Shown: positions 20,147 through 33,404 of the stretch, piece after piece
Position numbering within the stretch: position 1 is the first letter of the stretch
Layout of the letters: the number at the start of each line of letters is the position of its first letter
NCBI GenBank assembly: GCA_004020645.1
Contig: SAQL01000006.1
Coordinates: forward strand, 186,001-250,000
Source: Mesorhizobium sp.
GTDB lineage: Bacteria > Pseudomonadota > Alphaproteobacteria > Rhizobiales > Rhizobiaceae
DNA: 64,000 nt
Direction: 5' to 3'
The notes under the pieces: generated by a model
The model's input: the letters and a program-made list of their open reading frames with translations, nothing else
Database searches by the model: none
Told to the model about the DNA's origin: nothing
Made by a program: the position numbers and the translations under genes

Positions 20147-20166
20147 TCGTGTACTCATTATACCAG
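20147..20166 (+). promoter_or_regulatory. Candidate operator C of the apiose regulon (GntR / RuBisCO-like gap)
   Basis: TCGTG, then TACTCATTATACCAG. The right 14 bases are identical to operator B. It lies 90 nt from the GntR start and 32 nt before the RuBisCO-like start, so one bound site could control both directions. Confidence 0.7.
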
Positions 20167-20197
20167 ATTTCTAGGAGCAGGGAACTTTTTTCGAACT

Positions 20198-21448
20198 ATG
20201 ATCACCCTCACCTACCGCATCGAAACCTCAGGCAGCATCGAGGCGCTGGCGGCCAAAATCGCCAGCGACCAGTCGACCGGGACCTTCGTCGCACTGGCCG
20301 GCGAGACGGAAGAGCTCAAGGCGCGGGTGGCGGCGCGCGTCCTGGCGATTAGGGATCTGCCGGACACCGATCGCCCGTCCCTTCCCGAAGCCGGCGACGG
20401 GCCTTTCAAGCGCGCGGATGTCGACATTGCGTTTCCGCTGGATGCCGTCGGCACCGATCTTTCGGCATTGATGACCATCGCCATCGGCGGCGCCTTTTCG
20501 ATCAAAGGCCTGTCCGGCATCCGCGTCGTCGACATGAAGCTGCCAGATGAATATCGCGGTGCGCATCCTGGTCCGCAGTTCGGCGTCGCCGGCAGCCGCC
20601 GGCTGACCGGTGTCGACGGCCGCCCGATCATCGGAACGATCGTCAAGCCGGCACTGGGGCTGCGGCCGCACGAAACGGCCGCAATGGTGGGTGAGCTGAT
20701 CGACGCCGGCGTCGATTTCATCAAGGACGACGAGAAGCTGATGAGCCCGGCCTATTCGCCGCTGTCGGAACGGGTGAAAGCGATCATGCCGCTCGTCCTC
20801 GACCATGAGCAGAAGACAGGCAAGAAGGTGATGTATGCCTTCGGCATCTCGCATGCCGACCCGGACGAGATGATGCGAAACCACGATCTGGTGGTGAAGG
20901 CCGGCGGCAATTGCGCGGTGGTCAACATCAATTCCGTCGGCTTCGGCGGCATGGCTTACCTTAGAAAGCGCTCCAGCCTGGTGATCCATGCGCACCGCAA
21001 CGGCTGGGACATCCTCACCCGCCACTCCGGCCTCGGCATGGACTTCAAGGTCTGGCAGCAGTTCTGGCGGCTGCTTGGCGTCGATCAGTTCCAGATCAAC
21101 GGCATCGCCTCAAAATACTGGGAGCCGGACTGGTCCTTCATCAGTTCCTTCGAGGCGGTGACCACGCCGATCTTTTCGCCTGATGATTGCGCGCTGCCGG
21201 TCGCCGGCTCCGGCCAATGGGGTGGACAAGCCCCCGAAACCTACAGGCGAACCGGCCGAACGGTCGATCTTCTCTATCTCTGCGGCGGCGGCATCGTCAG
21301 TCATCCTGACGGGCCGGGCGCCGGCGTGCGCGCCGTGCAGCAAGCCTGGCAGGCGGCCGTCGATGGCATACCGTTGGCGGATTTCGCCCTGAGCCACCCG
21401 GAACTGGCGCGGTCGATCGAGAAATTCGGCGACGGCAAAGCGACCTGA
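20198..21448 (+). CDS. oiaX: RuBisCO-like protein, probable 3-oxo-isoapionate-4-phosphate enzyme
   Basis: A 416-residue large-subunit homologue (RuBisCO is about 470). Retained: the carbamylated lysine and metal ligands in DFIKDDE (Lys176, Asp178, Glu179), Lys150 in TIVKPALG, His266-Arg267 in HAHRN, a loop-6 lysine in SKYWEPD, and phosphate-binding SGQWGG and CGGGIVSHPDG. Changed: the second lysine of KPK is Ala152, and the His before loop 6 is Asn, so it is not a CO2-fixing RuBisCO. In apionate pathways such proteins act on 3-oxo-isoapionate 4-phosphate, either as transcarboxylase/hydrolase (OiaX: 3-phosphoglycerate plus glycolate) or as decarboxylase (OiaT: L-erythrulose 1-phosphate). I cannot separate these by eye, so the symbol is provisional. 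It is followed after 4 nt by oiaK. Confidence 0.8.
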   Translation: MITLTYRIETSGSIEALAAKIASDQSTGTFVALAGETEELKARVAARVLAIRDLPDTDRPSLPEAGDGPFKRADVDIAFPLDAVGTDLSALMTIAIGGAFSIKGLSGIRVVDMKLPDEYRGAHPGPQFGVAGSRRLTGVDGRPIIGTIVKPALGLRPHETAAMVGELIDAGVDFIKDDEKLMSPAYSPLSERVKAIMPLVLDHEQKTGKKVMYAFGISHADPDEMMRNHDLVVKAGGNCAVVNINSVGFGGMAYLRKRSSLVIHAHRNGWDILTRHSGLGMDFKVWQQFWRLLGVDQFQINGIASKYWEPDWSFISSFEAVTTPIFSPDDCALPVAGSGQWGGQAPETYRRTGRTVDLLYLCGGGIVSHPDGPGAGVRAVQQAWQAAVDGIPLADFALSHPELARSIEKFGDGKAT

Positions 21449-21452
21449 CGCC

Positions 21453-22787
21453 ATGCAAAACCTGCTTCTGAGCTACTATGGCGATGACCTCACCGGCTCG
21501 ACCGACGTCATGGAAGCGCTCGAGCTCGGCGGCGTGCCGACCGTGCTGTTCATGCGCCAGCCGGACGAGGCCCTGCTTTCGCAGTTCGGGCATTGCCGTG
21601 CCATCGGCCTGGCCGGCACCAGCCGAAGCGAGACGCCGCAATGGATGGACACGCATCTGCGGGGCGCCTTCGCCTGGCTAAGGACACTGAACGCCGAGAT
21701 CTGCCACTACAAGGTCTGCTCCACCTTCGATTCCAGTCCAACGATCGGCAGCATCGGCCGGGCAATCGAGATCGGCCGCTCGGTTTTCAGCCAGGACAGC
21801 GTGCCGCTGGTGGTCGGCGCGCCGCAGCTCAAGCGCTACACCGCCTTCGGCCATCTGTTTGCGGCTTATCGCGAAAGATATTTCCGTATCGATCGCCATC
21901 CCGTGATGAGCCGCCACCCGAACACACCGATGGATGAATCCGATTTGCTGATCCATCTGTCGCGGCAGACGGATCTCGCCTCAGGGCTGATCGATCTCGC
22001 GACGCTGCAGTCGGCGTCCCGCTCGGAAGCGTTCGATCGCCTGATCGAGAATGGCAGCGACATCGTGCTTTTTGATGTCGACAGCCTGGAAAGTCAGGCG
22101 CTTGCCGGCAAGGAGATATGGCGCGTTCGCAGGCCGGGCGGCACTTTCGTCGTCGGCTCTTCGGGCATCGAATATGCGCTGCTGGCCGAATGGGCGTCCA
22201 ACGGGACCGTCCGTGCCGAGCCCAGCTTTTCGCCGCCGGGCGCGGCCGACCGGATCGCGGTGGTCTCGGGCAGTTGCTCGCCGACAACGGAACGACAGAT
22301 CCGCCATGCTTTGACGGACGGTTTTGACGGGATCGAGGTCGATCCTGTCGAACTGGTCTCGGAGAATTCCGACAAGGCGATTGCGCGCGCGGTTTCCGCG
22401 GGCCGCGCCAGCCTGGAAGCCGCTCGCAGCGTCGTCCTCTACACCGCCCTTGGTCCCACAGCCGACCGCGGCGCCGAAATCGACCGGCAGGAAGGCGCCC
22501 GCCACAAGCTTGGCCGCGGCCTCGGCGAACTTCTTCGCGAGCTGACGATCGAGCAGAAATTAAAGCGAGTGGTTGTTGCCGGCGGCGACACGTCGAGCCA
22601 CGCACTCGGCCAGGTGGGCGTCGATGCGCTGACGGTCAGGATGCCGCTGCCCGCGTCGCCGGGCTCTCCGCTCTGCGTCGCCCACTCGCGCGTCAAGGCA
22701 ATCGACGGACTGGAGGTCGCCCTCAAGGGCGGGCAGGTCGGAACCGATCGCTATTTCTGCGCCATCCGCGATGGGCTAGGCGGTTGA
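21453..22787 (+). CDS. oiaK: 3-oxo-isoapionate kinase (four-carbon acid sugar kinase family, DUF1537)
   Basis: A 444-residue two-domain kinase. The N-terminal substrate domain starts YYGDDLTGSTDV (Asp11-Asp12), and the C-terminal nucleotide domain has VVSGSCSPTTERQI, a central Ser/Thr region, and VVAGGDTSSHALGQVG near the end. Related enzymes phosphorylate 3- and 4-carbon acid sugars. In the apionate pathway OiaK makes 3-oxo-isoapionate 4-phosphate, the substrate of the RuBisCO-like protein encoded immediately upstream. The 4-nt spacing makes them one operon. Without apiose context, threonate or tetronate kinase would be the alternative. Confidence 0.85.
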   Translation: MQNLLLSYYGDDLTGSTDVMEALELGGVPTVLFMRQPDEALLSQFGHCRAIGLAGTSRSETPQWMDTHLRGAFAWLRTLNAEICHYKVCSTFDSSPTIGSIGRAIEIGRSVFSQDSVPLVVGAPQLKRYTAFGHLFAAYRERYFRIDRHPVMSRHPNTPMDESDLLIHLSRQTDLASGLIDLATLQSASRSEAFDRLIENGSDIVLFDVDSLESQALAGKEIWRVRRPGGTFVVGSSGIEYALLAEWASNGTVRAEPSFSPPGAADRIAVVSGSCSPTTERQIRHALTDGFDGIEVDPVELVSENSDKAIARAVSAGRASLEAARSVVLYTALGPTADRGAEIDRQEGARHKLGRGLGELLRELTIEQKLKRVVVAGGDTSSHALGQVGVDALTVRMPLPASPGSPLCVAHSRVKAIDGLEVALKGGQVGTDRYFCAIRDGLGG

Positions 22788-22937
22788 CGGGATTGCCTGA
22801 TCTCACGACTTCTTGAACACGCCGCGGTTACCAACACACGATGCCTGCCCCACATAAGGCGCCGTATGCGTAGCGGCGGGGCGGCGCACAACGCTCAAGC
22901 GGGGCTGGGCTCCGCGATTGAACCAGCGGGTGCCGCG

Positions 22938-23819
22938 ATGTCATTCAGACCGTTGCTTGGTGACGGACGGGTTCGGAGCAAGGAGGAGAAGTCGGAGCCC
23001 CAGCAAACCGCGTCATGGGTCAGCTCCTCGATCGTTTTCGACAATCGGCGGTGGGCGTGCCGGGAGGCGGAGCTCCGCTGGACAGCCCCTCATCATCTGA
23101 TCGTGCTGACCGAAGAAGGCGGAACGTCCCATACATCCATCCGGCACGAGGCAAGATCCCTCTACGACGGAATGGACCGTCCCGGAGCCCTCACCTTCGT
23201 CCCCGCAGGCGCGGAGCGGCAGGGCTTCTATCGCGACGTAGACCTCTCCTACTCAGCCTTGTGGATCGATCCCGATATCAGGCTTCCTGGATGCGGACGC
23301 CTGAGAGAGCTGCCGATCCTGGTGAACAAGAAAGACGTGGTGATCGCCACGCTGCTGAGTTCGCTTCGCGACGAGATAGCACTCGGTCACAAGCCGGACA
23401 CTGCCTATGTCGAGCACCTGGTCGCCCTCGTCAGCCTCCGCGTGGCCAACCTGAACCGGGAGCAACCGTCTATACGTCACGGCTGTCTCAGCCGTCGGGC
23501 GCTTGGTCGAGTCCGGGATTACATCGATGCACATATGAATGCCGACATTTCGCTAAGCGAGCTGGCAGCTGTCGTGGACATGGCCGTCGACAGTTTTGCA
23601 CGCCGCTTCAAGGCGACGACCGGGCTTGCACCCTATGCCTATGTGATCGAGGGACGGGTGCGGCGAGCGGAGGTACTGCTGCGCGAAACGGGTTTGTCGA
23701 TCGGCAGCATTGCCTTTCGGCTCGGCTTTTCAAGCCAGAGCCACTTCACCACGACGTTCCGGCGTCTCAGGGGCATGACGCCTCGGGCCTATCGGGTGAA
23801 TTCTTCTCCGGAATCCTGA
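22938..23819 (+). CDS. AraC-family transcriptional regulator
   Basis: 293 residues from the ATG at 22938; a longer frame from 22866 is possible and neither start has a strong ribosome site. The N-terminal 170 residues form a cupin-like effector domain (ELRWTAPHHLIVLTEEGGTSHT, PGALTFVPAGAERQG). The C-terminal 100 residues hold two helix-turn-helix motifs: DISLSELAAVVDMAVDSFARRFKATTG and SIGSIAFRLGFSSQSHFTTTFRR, ending in the AraC signature region GMTPRAYR. It precedes the aldehyde oxidase genes on the same strand and may activate them; it could also act on oiaK, which ends 150 nt upstream. Confidence 0.85.
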   Translation: MSFRPLLGDGRVRSKEEKSEPQQTASWVSSSIVFDNRRWACREAELRWTAPHHLIVLTEEGGTSHTSIRHEARSLYDGMDRPGALTFVPAGAERQGFYRDVDLSYSALWIDPDIRLPGCGRLRELPILVNKKDVVIATLLSSLRDEIALGHKPDTAYVEHLVALVSLRVANLNREQPSIRHGCLSRRALGRVRDYIDAHMNADISLSELAAVVDMAVDSFARRFKATTGLAPYAYVIEGRVRRAEVLLRETGLSIGSIAFRLGFSSQSHFTTTFRRLRGMTPRAYRVNSSPES

Positions 23820-23909
23820 CATTGACGCCGGTTTCTTGAAAGAAAGCCGCCGCGCGCACCCCCACCTCCAGTGTCGATGAATGACAGAACTGCAGCTGGG
23901 AGATCATGC

Positions 23910-24569
23910 ATGGCCAAAACAGACAGAAGGAGCGGGCCGACGCGTCGTACGGTGCTGGAGGGCGGGGTAGCGACCGGCGTGCTCCTGGCTACCGGTATAC
24001 CGGTTGGCGCCAAGCCGGCCGACAGCGTCACCGCGGCCGCATTGCCGACGCCGGTACCGACGATGCCGATGTCCCTGCGGATCAACGCGAGGGATTTTGC
24101 CGTCGAGCTCGACCCGCGGACGACGCTGCTCGACGCCCTGCGCAACCATCTCGGCCTCACCGGCTCGAAAAAAGGCTGCGACCACGGCCAGTGCGGCGCA
24201 TGCACGGTGCTCGTCGGAGGCCGCCGGATCAATTCCTGCCTGACGCTTGCCGCAATGCATGAAGGCGACGAGATCACCACGATCGAGGGTCTTGCCGAGG
24301 GTGACCGGCTGCATCCGGTGCAGGCCGCCTTCGTCGCCCGCGATGGTTTCCAGTGCGGCTATTGCACGCCGGGCCAGATCTGCTCCGCGGTCGGTATGCT
24401 GGGCGAGGCCAGGGCCGGCTGGCCGAGCCATGCGAGCGCCGACGTGGCGGCGGCTTCCGTCGCCCTCACCGATGCCGAGATCCGCGAGCGGATGAGCGGC
24501 AACATCTGCCGTTGTGCCGCCTATCCGAACATTGTCGCTGCCATCCGCGACGCAGCAGAGGAGGCGTGA
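23910..24569 (+). CDS. paoA: Periplasmic aldehyde oxidoreductase, 2Fe-2S subunit (PaoA/YagT type)
   Basis: 219 residues from the ATG at 23910 (GGGAG 8 nt upstream), which begins a twin-arginine signal GPTRRTVLEGGVATGVLLATG, so the folded complex should be exported by Tat. Two [2Fe-2S] domains follow: the plant-ferredoxin type with KKGCDHGQCGACTVL and a downstream Cys in NSCLTL, and the helical type with CGYCTPGQ and CRCAAYPN. The subunit passes electrons from the Mo site to FAD. It is the first gene of paoABC, with 3-nt and 6-nt gaps to the next genes. The complex oxidises a range of aldehydes to acids; its relation to the sugar pathways on either side is unknown. Confidence 0.88.
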   Translation: MAKTDRRSGPTRRTVLEGGVATGVLLATGIPVGAKPADSVTAAALPTPVPTMPMSLRINARDFAVELDPRTTLLDALRNHLGLTGSKKGCDHGQCGACTVLVGGRRINSCLTLAAMHEGDEITTIEGLAEGDRLHPVQAAFVARDGFQCGYCTPGQICSAVGMLGEARAGWPSHASADVAAASVALTDAEIRERMSGNICRCAAYPNIVAAIRDAAEEA

Positions 24570-24572
24570 GCG

Positions 24573-25559
<987 letters not shown>

Positions 25560-25565
25560 GGTGAC

Positions 25566-29059
<3,494 letters not shown>

Positions 29060-29070
29060 AAGGTGCATCC

Positions 29071-29709
29071 ATGACATCCATCGATACGGCCGGCTTGAAA
29101 ACAATGTTCGATGCGATCGCGGTGGCGATCGAAGCCGACAAGGACCGGCTCTGCCAACTCGACGGCGTCATCGGCGACGCCGATCATGGCATCGCCATGG
29201 CGCTCGGCTTCGGCGCGGTGCGCGATGCGCTCGCTTCGCTGGACCTCGCGGCGACCGAGCCGACAGCTCTCCTCAACACCGCGGCGAAATCGTTCCTCAA
29301 CGCCGTCGGTGCCTCGTCAGGTCCGCTCTATGCGACGGCCTTCATGCGTGGTGCGGCCGCCGTCAAGGGCAAGGCAACTTTGGCGGGTGCCGATTTCATC
29401 GCCCTGTTCCAGGCAATGGCGCAAGGCATCCAGGATCGCGGCAAGGCTGAGATCGGCGAGAAGACGATGGTCGATGCCTGGCTGCCGGCGGCGCAGGCCG
29501 CCGCCGTTGCAGATGCCGCCGGCAAGACCCTGTCCGAAAGCCTGACAGCCGCCCTTGAAGCAGCCGAACGGGGCGCCGAGGCGACCAAGGACATGATCGC
29601 CGCGAAGGGCCGCTCGTCGCGGCTCGGCGAGCGGTCGCTCGGGCACACGGACCCCGGCGCCGCGTCGGCCGTCACCGTCATCGGCGCAATCCGGAAAAGC
29701 CTGGGTTAA
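29071..29709 (+). CDS. dhaL: Dihydroxyacetone kinase nucleotide-binding subunit (DhaL)
   Basis: 212 residues, eight-helix DAK2 domain. The Mg-ADP ligands are in VIGDADHGIAM near residues 26-36; the lid region GASSGPLYATAFMRG and the C-terminal RSSRLGERSLGHTDPGAAS match the family. The ATG at 29071 is preceded by AAAGGTG. It forms one unit with dhaK. No DhaM (PTS phosphodonor) gene is visible, so ATP is probably the donor. It converges on eryI, with a RIME-like repeat between the stop codons. Confidence 0.87.
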   Translation: MTSIDTAGLKTMFDAIAVAIEADKDRLCQLDGVIGDADHGIAMALGFGAVRDALASLDLAATEPTALLNTAAKSFLNAVGASSGPLYATAFMRGAAAVKGKATLAGADFIALFQAMAQGIQDRGKAEIGEKTMVDAWLPAAQAAAVADAAGKTLSESLTAALEAAERGAEATKDMIAAKGRSSRLGERSLGHTDPGAASAVTVIGAIRKSLG

Positions 29710-29796
29710 GCGCATCGCATTAATGCGACGCGCTTAAGCTCCTGTTTTATACATGTCGTTGTCCCAAAACCGCTGCGCACTTTTGGGCGACATGCA
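29706..29796. repeat. RIME-like mosaic palindromic repeat, copy 1
   Basis: Outer palindrome TTAAGCG..CGCTTAA enclosing TCGCATTAATGCGA (29706-29737), then a second hairpin with CATGTCG..CGACATG and CCCAAAACC..CACTTTTGGG. It shares the YCCRAAAACC...CACTTTT core with three other copies in the window. It may also end both convergent transcripts. Confidence 0.75.
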
Positions 29797-30240
29797 TTAG
29801 CCCAGCTTCGCCGCGTCTAGCCTGTCGATCGCCTGGACATTGCCGGCCGACGGTCCCTTTTCATCGAACTCCGATGCGAGCCAGGCGTCGACGATCGACT
29901 TGGCCAATTCCGGGCCGATGACGCGGGCGCCCATGGTGATGATCTGGGCGTTGTTGGATTTCGCAGCGCGCTCGGCGGAGTAGGTGTCGTGAGTGAGTGC
30001 TGCGCGAATGCCGGGCACCTTGTTGGCCGAGATGGAAACGCCGATGCCGGTGCCGCAAAACAGGATGCCGCGATCGTTCTCGCCATCGAGGATGGTCTGG
30101 GCGAGCTTCTGCGACAGGTCGGCATAATAGCCCGCCTGGCTGAGGTCGCTGACGGCGAGGCCAGGTTTGGTGGCGAGATGCGCGGCAATGACGTCGAGCA
30201 GCGGTTTGCCGGCGCTGTCGGCTCCAATGGCTATTTTCAT
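29797..30240 (-). CDS. eryI: D-erythrulose-4-phosphate isomerase (RpiB family)
   Basis: 147 residues, RpiB/LacAB fold. The catalytic Cys62 lies in [15 protein letters not shown] and His84 in HDTYSAE; N-terminal [13 protein letters not shown] and [14 protein letters not shown] also match. GGAAAGGACAG precedes the ATG. Alone it would be called ribose-5-phosphate isomerase B. Its pairing with a TpiA homologue and a DeoR regulator, next to eryABC, fits EryI, which makes D-erythrose 4-phosphate for the pentose phosphate pathway in Brucella and rhizobia. Confidence 0.85.
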   Translation of the reverse strand: MKIAIGADSAGKPLLDVIAAHLATKPGLAVSDLSQAGYYADLSQKLAQTILDGENDRGILFCGTGIGVSISANKVPGIRAALTHDTYSAERAAKSNNAQIITMGARVIGPELAKSIVDAWLASEFDEKGPSAGNVQAIDRLDAAKLG

Positions 30241-30270
30241 CTTTTCTGTCCTTTCCTATTCGATTGATTC

Positions 30271-30371
30271 AGAGCCTGTTCCATCCCGATGGAATCGGGA
30301 TGGGGCTCTATTTTTTGTTGGGCATGATCTTTTCCGAAAAACCGGATTCCACTTTTCGGGATCATGCTCTA
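30271..30371. repeat. RIME-like mosaic palindromic repeat, copy 2
   Basis: Two hairpins: AGAGCC..GGCTCT enclosing CATCCCGAT/ATCGGGATG, then GCATGATCTTTTCCGAAAA paired with TTTTCGGGATCATGC. It is about 75% identical to copy 3. The eryH stop codon is formed by its last bases. Confidence 0.85.
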
Positions 30372-31127
30372 GATCGCCGCCGAGGCGCGTTGAAGGATGT
30401 CGATGTAACCATCCGGCTGCCAGGCGGAGCGGCCAATGAACAGCCCGTCGATATGAGGCTGGCCGATCAACTCGGCGGCATTTTGCGGATTGACGCTGCC
30501 GCCATAAAGCACCGGTGGTGTGGACGGCAGAAGATCGCCGGCGATCTTCTTGATCAGCGCCTGCTGCCTGTCGGCATAGTCGGCACTTGCCGGAATGCCC
30601 TTGTCGCCGATTGCCCAGACCGGCTCATAAGCAAACAGGATCGTCGCCGCCTTTGCCTGGCCTTCGAGGTATTGCAGCGCGCCATGCACCTGCAAGGCCA
30701 GCACCGCATCGGCCTGGCCACTGTTACGTTGCGCCAATGTCTCACCGACGCAGATGAGCGGCACAAGCCCGTGCTTCACCGCCGCTGCGGTCTTAAGGCC
30801 GACCGCGTTGTCGGTCTCGCCGAAATGCTCGCGCCGTTCGCTATGGCCGAGCTCGACGAGGTCGAGCCCGCAATCCGTCAGCATCACGGGCGAGATCTCC
30901 CCGGTCCAGGCTCCGGCGTCGGCCCAATGCATGTTCTGGGCACCGACCTTGACCCGCGTCATCGCCAACGCCTTCTTGACCTCGCGAACCGCCGTGAAGG
31001 GTGGGATGACGAAGGGCTGGATACGGTCGTCGAAACCGGGGACGAACCCCGCCAGCGCGCCGGCGAAATCAATCGCCTCCGCAAGCGTCTTGTTCATTTT
31101 CCAGCTTGTGCCGACCCAGTAAACCAC
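30369..31127 (-). CDS. eryH: L-erythrulose-1-phosphate isomerase (triosephosphate isomerase family)
   Basis: 252 residues from a GTG at 31127, chosen because AGGAGGAGGA lies just upstream; longer frames run into the preceding repeat. TIM active site: Lys10 in SWKMN, His95 in ELGHSERRE, Glu168 in AYEPVWAIG, and the phosphate loop LYGGSVNPQNA. The usual first-strand Asn (NWKMN) is Ser here, a change that fits a substrate other than glyceraldehyde 3-phosphate. In Brucella, EryH converts L-erythrulose 1-phosphate to D-erythrulose 4-phosphate. It lies between eryR and eryI. Confidence 0.85.
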   Translation of the reverse strand: MVYWVGTSWKMNKTLAEAIDFAGALAGFVPGFDDRIQPFVIPPFTAVREVKKALAMTRVKVGAQNMHWADAGAWTGEISPVMLTDCGLDLVELGHSERREHFGETDNAVGLKTAAAVKHGLVPLICVGETLAQRNSGQADAVLALQVHGALQYLEGQAKAATILFAYEPVWAIGDKGIPASADYADRQQALIKKIAGDLLPSTPPVLYGGSVNPQNAAELIGQPHIDGLFIGRSAWQPDGYIDILQRASAAI

Positions 31128-31140
31128 GCGTCCTCCTCCT

Positions 31141-31242
31141 AGAGCCGGTTCCATCCCGCGAAGCGGGATGGTGCTCTATCTCCTTCTTTGACCATGATCT
31201 TTTCCGAAAACCGGTTCCCACTTTTCGGGATCATGGTCTAGT
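31141..31242. repeat. RIME-like mosaic palindromic repeat, copy 3
   Basis: Same structure and orientation as copy 2: AGAGCC-like end, CATCCCGC..GCGGGATG hairpin, then CCATGATCTTTTCCGAAAAC paired with CTTTTCGGGATCATGG. Its end encodes the last codons and stop of eryR. Confidence 0.85.
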
Positions 31243-32004
31243 CCTCTCGACTAATGTTAGCGAAACACCGGCGGCATCCAGCGCCTCGCGCATCTGGGTT
31301 TCCAGTTCGCGACCGGTGAAGACGGCGTCGAACGCCTTGAGATCGGTCAGGAAATGCAGGGCCGTGCGGCCGAATTTGCCGTGATCGACCAGCAGATATT
31401 TGCGGGCGGCCGCGGCCATCATCAGCCGCTTGGTATGGACCACTTCCTGGTCCTGGTGAAAGGCGGAAGCGCCGTGGATGGCCGACGACGACAGGAAGGC
31501 GACATCGGCGCGCAACGATCGCAACGTGTCCTCGGCAAGCAGGCCGAAGAAACCGTGGAACTTCTTGCTGTACTGGCCGCCGAGCGCGATCAGGGTGATC
31601 CCGCCAACGCCTGCCAGATCCTGGATGACGGCCAGATTGTTGGAGATCACCGTCAGCGGGCGCAGATCCGCAAGGTGGCGCGCAATGCCGCCGGCCGTCG
31701 AGCCGTCGTCGATGATCACCGTCTGGCCCGGTTCGACCATCGCCACGGCGGCAGCCGCCAGGCGCTGCTTCTCCTCACCGGCCTGCTTCTGACGGTAGCG
31801 GAAATCGCTTTCGAACAGGCCGCTCGGCTGGATCGAGGCGCCGCCGCGCACCTTGCGCAGGAAGCCGCTTTCCTCAAGCTCGTCGAGGTCGCGATGGACG
31901 GTCATCTTCGACACGCCAAAGCGCGAGGCAAGCTCATCGACACTGGCCGTGCCAGTGTCCATCAGAAAATCCATGATGCCTTGCCGCCGGCCGTCGCTCT
32001 TCAT
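31231..32004 (-). CDS. eryR: DeoR-family transcriptional repressor of the eryR-eryH-eryI unit
   Basis: 257 residues from the ATG at 32004. The N-terminal DeoR winged helix is RRQGIMDFLMDTGTASVDELASRFGVSKMTVHRDLDELEESG. The C-terminal DeoRC sugar-phosphate sensor has IIDDGSTAGGIARHL, VISNNLAVI, LIALGGQY and FLSSSAIHG. The last four codons and the stop lie inside a RIME-like repeat, so the C terminus may have been changed by insertion of the element. It is the first gene of the minus-strand eryR-eryH-eryI operon and divergent from the fructose-bisphosphate aldolase gene. Confidence 0.85.
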   Translation of the reverse strand: MKSDGRRQGIMDFLMDTGTASVDELASRFGVSKMTVHRDLDELEESGFLRKVRGGASIQPSGLFESDFRYRQKQAGEEKQRLAAAAVAMVEPGQTVIIDDGSTAGGIARHLADLRPLTVISNNLAVIQDLAGVGGITLIALGGQYSKKFHGFFGLLAEDTLRSLRADVAFLSSSAIHGASAFHQDQEVVHTKRLMMAAAARKYLLVDHGKFGRTALHFLTDLKAFDAVFTGRELETQMREALDAAGVSLTLVERTRP

Positions 32005-32116
32005 AGTCCAGCCTGTTTCCTGATCCGGTCCGCTGCGAATCCGCCGTGGCGGAAAGGCGAGCCCAAAAACCATTATAACAGAGCAAATCGCGCATGCGGC
32101 AAATTTTTTGTGATGA

Positions 32117-32166
32117 TGTTACATTTATTTGGGATATTACTCGCTTCTGATTGCTGTCCTGTAACA
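32117..32166. promoter_or_regulatory. Widely spaced TGTTACA / TGTAACA inverted repeat in the eryR-fba gap
   Basis: TGTTACA (32117-32123) and TGTAACA (32160-32166) are exact inverted copies 36 nt apart in an AT-rich part of the 292-nt gap. DeoR proteins often bind spaced repeats, so this is a candidate eryR operator; support is weak. Confidence 0.35.
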
Positions 32167-32296
32167 AGAATTGCTCCCCGGCGGTATGGCCAAAGGTTGC
32201 GGTTCTCCGGAAATCCGGCCAGAAGCATCAGTGGGCTGAACGACGAACGAACGGCTCGCAACCATAGGCTTGAAATCAAATACGGGAGACTATTGG

Positions 32297-33361
32297 GTGG
32301 CTCGCATCACATTGAGACAATTGCTCGACCATGCCGCCGAACACGGCTATGGCGTGCCCGCGTTCAACATGAACAATATGGAACAGGGCCTCGCCATCAT
32401 GGAGGCCGCCGAGGAGACCAAATCGCCTGTTATCCTGCAGGCGAGCCGCGGCGCCCGCGCCTATGCCAACGACGTCGTGCTGGCCAAGCTGATCGACGCG
32501 CTGGTCGAAATCCACCCCGATATCCCGGTCTGCATGCATCTCGACCACGGCAACAACGAAGCCACATGCGTCACCGCGATCCAGTATGGCTTCACCTCGG
32601 TGATGATGGACGGATCGCTGAAGGAAGACGGCAAGACGCCGGCCGATTACGATCATAATTCCGGTATCACGCGGCGCGTCGTGGACATGGCGCATTGGGG
32701 CGGCGTGTCGGTGGAAGGCGAGATCGGCGTTCTCGGCTCCCTGGAGATGGGCGGCGGCGAACAGGAAGACGGCCACGGCGTCGAAGGCGCCGTCAGCCAC
32801 GACCAGTTGCTGACCGATCCTGAACAGGCGGTGCAATTCGTCAAGGACACGCATGTCGACGCGCTGGCCGTCGCCATGGGCACCAGCCACGGCGCCTACA
32901 AATTCTCGCGCAAGCCGGACGGCGCGGTGCTCGCCATGAACGTGATCGAGGAGATCCACCGCCGCCTGCCGAACATGCACCTCGTCATGCACGGCTCGTC
33001 CTCGGTGCCGGAAGAGCTGCAGGAGATCATCAACAAATATGGCGGCCAGATGAAGCCGACATGGGGCGTGCCGGTCGAGGAGATCCAGCGCGGCATCAAG
33101 CACGGCGTGCGCAAGATCAACATCGACACCGACAACCGCATGGCGCTGACCGGCGCGATCCGCAAGGTGCTGACCGAGAACCCGAGCGAATTCGACCCAC
33201 GCAAATATCTGACGCCGGCGATGGCCGCCATGAGAAAGCTGTGCAAGGAGCGCTTCGAGCAGTTCGGCACTGCCGGCAACGCCCCCAAGATCAAGGCGCT
33301 GCCGGTCTCGGAAATGGCCAAGCGCTACAAGTCGGGCAGTCTCGATCCGAAATTCGGCTGA
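32297..33361 (+). CDS. fba: Class II fructose-bisphosphate aldolase, Calvin-cycle type
   Basis: 354 residues from a GTG at 32297, with GGGAG 8 nt upstream. Zn-dependent aldolase marks: [10 protein letters not shown] near the N terminus, Zn-ligand His84 in HLDHGNN, the second metal region [17 protein letters not shown], and phosphate-binding HGSSSVP and KINIDTDNR. Family length is usual. It cleaves or forms fructose 1,6-bisphosphate (or sedoheptulose bisphosphate) and would connect erythrose 4-phosphate and DHAP from the surrounding pathways to central metabolism. It is divergent from eryR and converges on eryC. Confidence 0.9.
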   Translation: MARITLRQLLDHAAEHGYGVPAFNMNNMEQGLAIMEAAEETKSPVILQASRGARAYANDVVLAKLIDALVEIHPDIPVCMHLDHGNNEATCVTAIQYGFTSVMMDGSLKEDGKTPADYDHNSGITRRVVDMAHWGGVSVEGEIGVLGSLEMGGGEQEDGHGVEGAVSHDQLLTDPEQAVQFVKDTHVDALAVAMGTSHGAYKFSRKPDGAVLAMNVIEEIHRRLPNMHLVMHGSSSVPEELQEIINKYGGQMKPTWGVPVEEIQRGIKHGVRKINIDTDNRMALTGAIRKVLTENPSEFDPRKYLTPAMAAMRKLCKERFEQFGTAGNAPKIKALPVSEMAKRYKSGSLDPKFG

Positions 33362-33376
33362 CGTATTCCGGCTCTG

Positions 33377-33401
33377 AGCAGGAGCTGCATCGGCTCCTGC
33401 T
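33377..33401. terminator. Bidirectional terminator-like hairpin between fba and eryC
   Basis: AGCAGGAGC pairs perfectly with GCTCCTGCT across a 7-nt loop. It sits in the 43-nt gap between convergent stop codons; T tracts are short. Confidence 0.65.
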
Positions 33402-33404
33402 TGT

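Noticed and set aside
20157..20162. TATAAT on the minus strand inside the ATTATACCAG core read as a -10 box
   Set aside because: No matching -35 lies 16-18 nt away, and the conserved bases extend beyond the hexamer at three sites, two of which drive plus-strand genes. An operator explains it better, although overlap with a weak GntR promoter is not excluded.
20198..21448. Functional CO2-fixing RuBisCO
   Set aside because: The second Lys of the KPK motif is Ala and the His before loop 6 is Asn; no small subunit or phosphoribulokinase is present.
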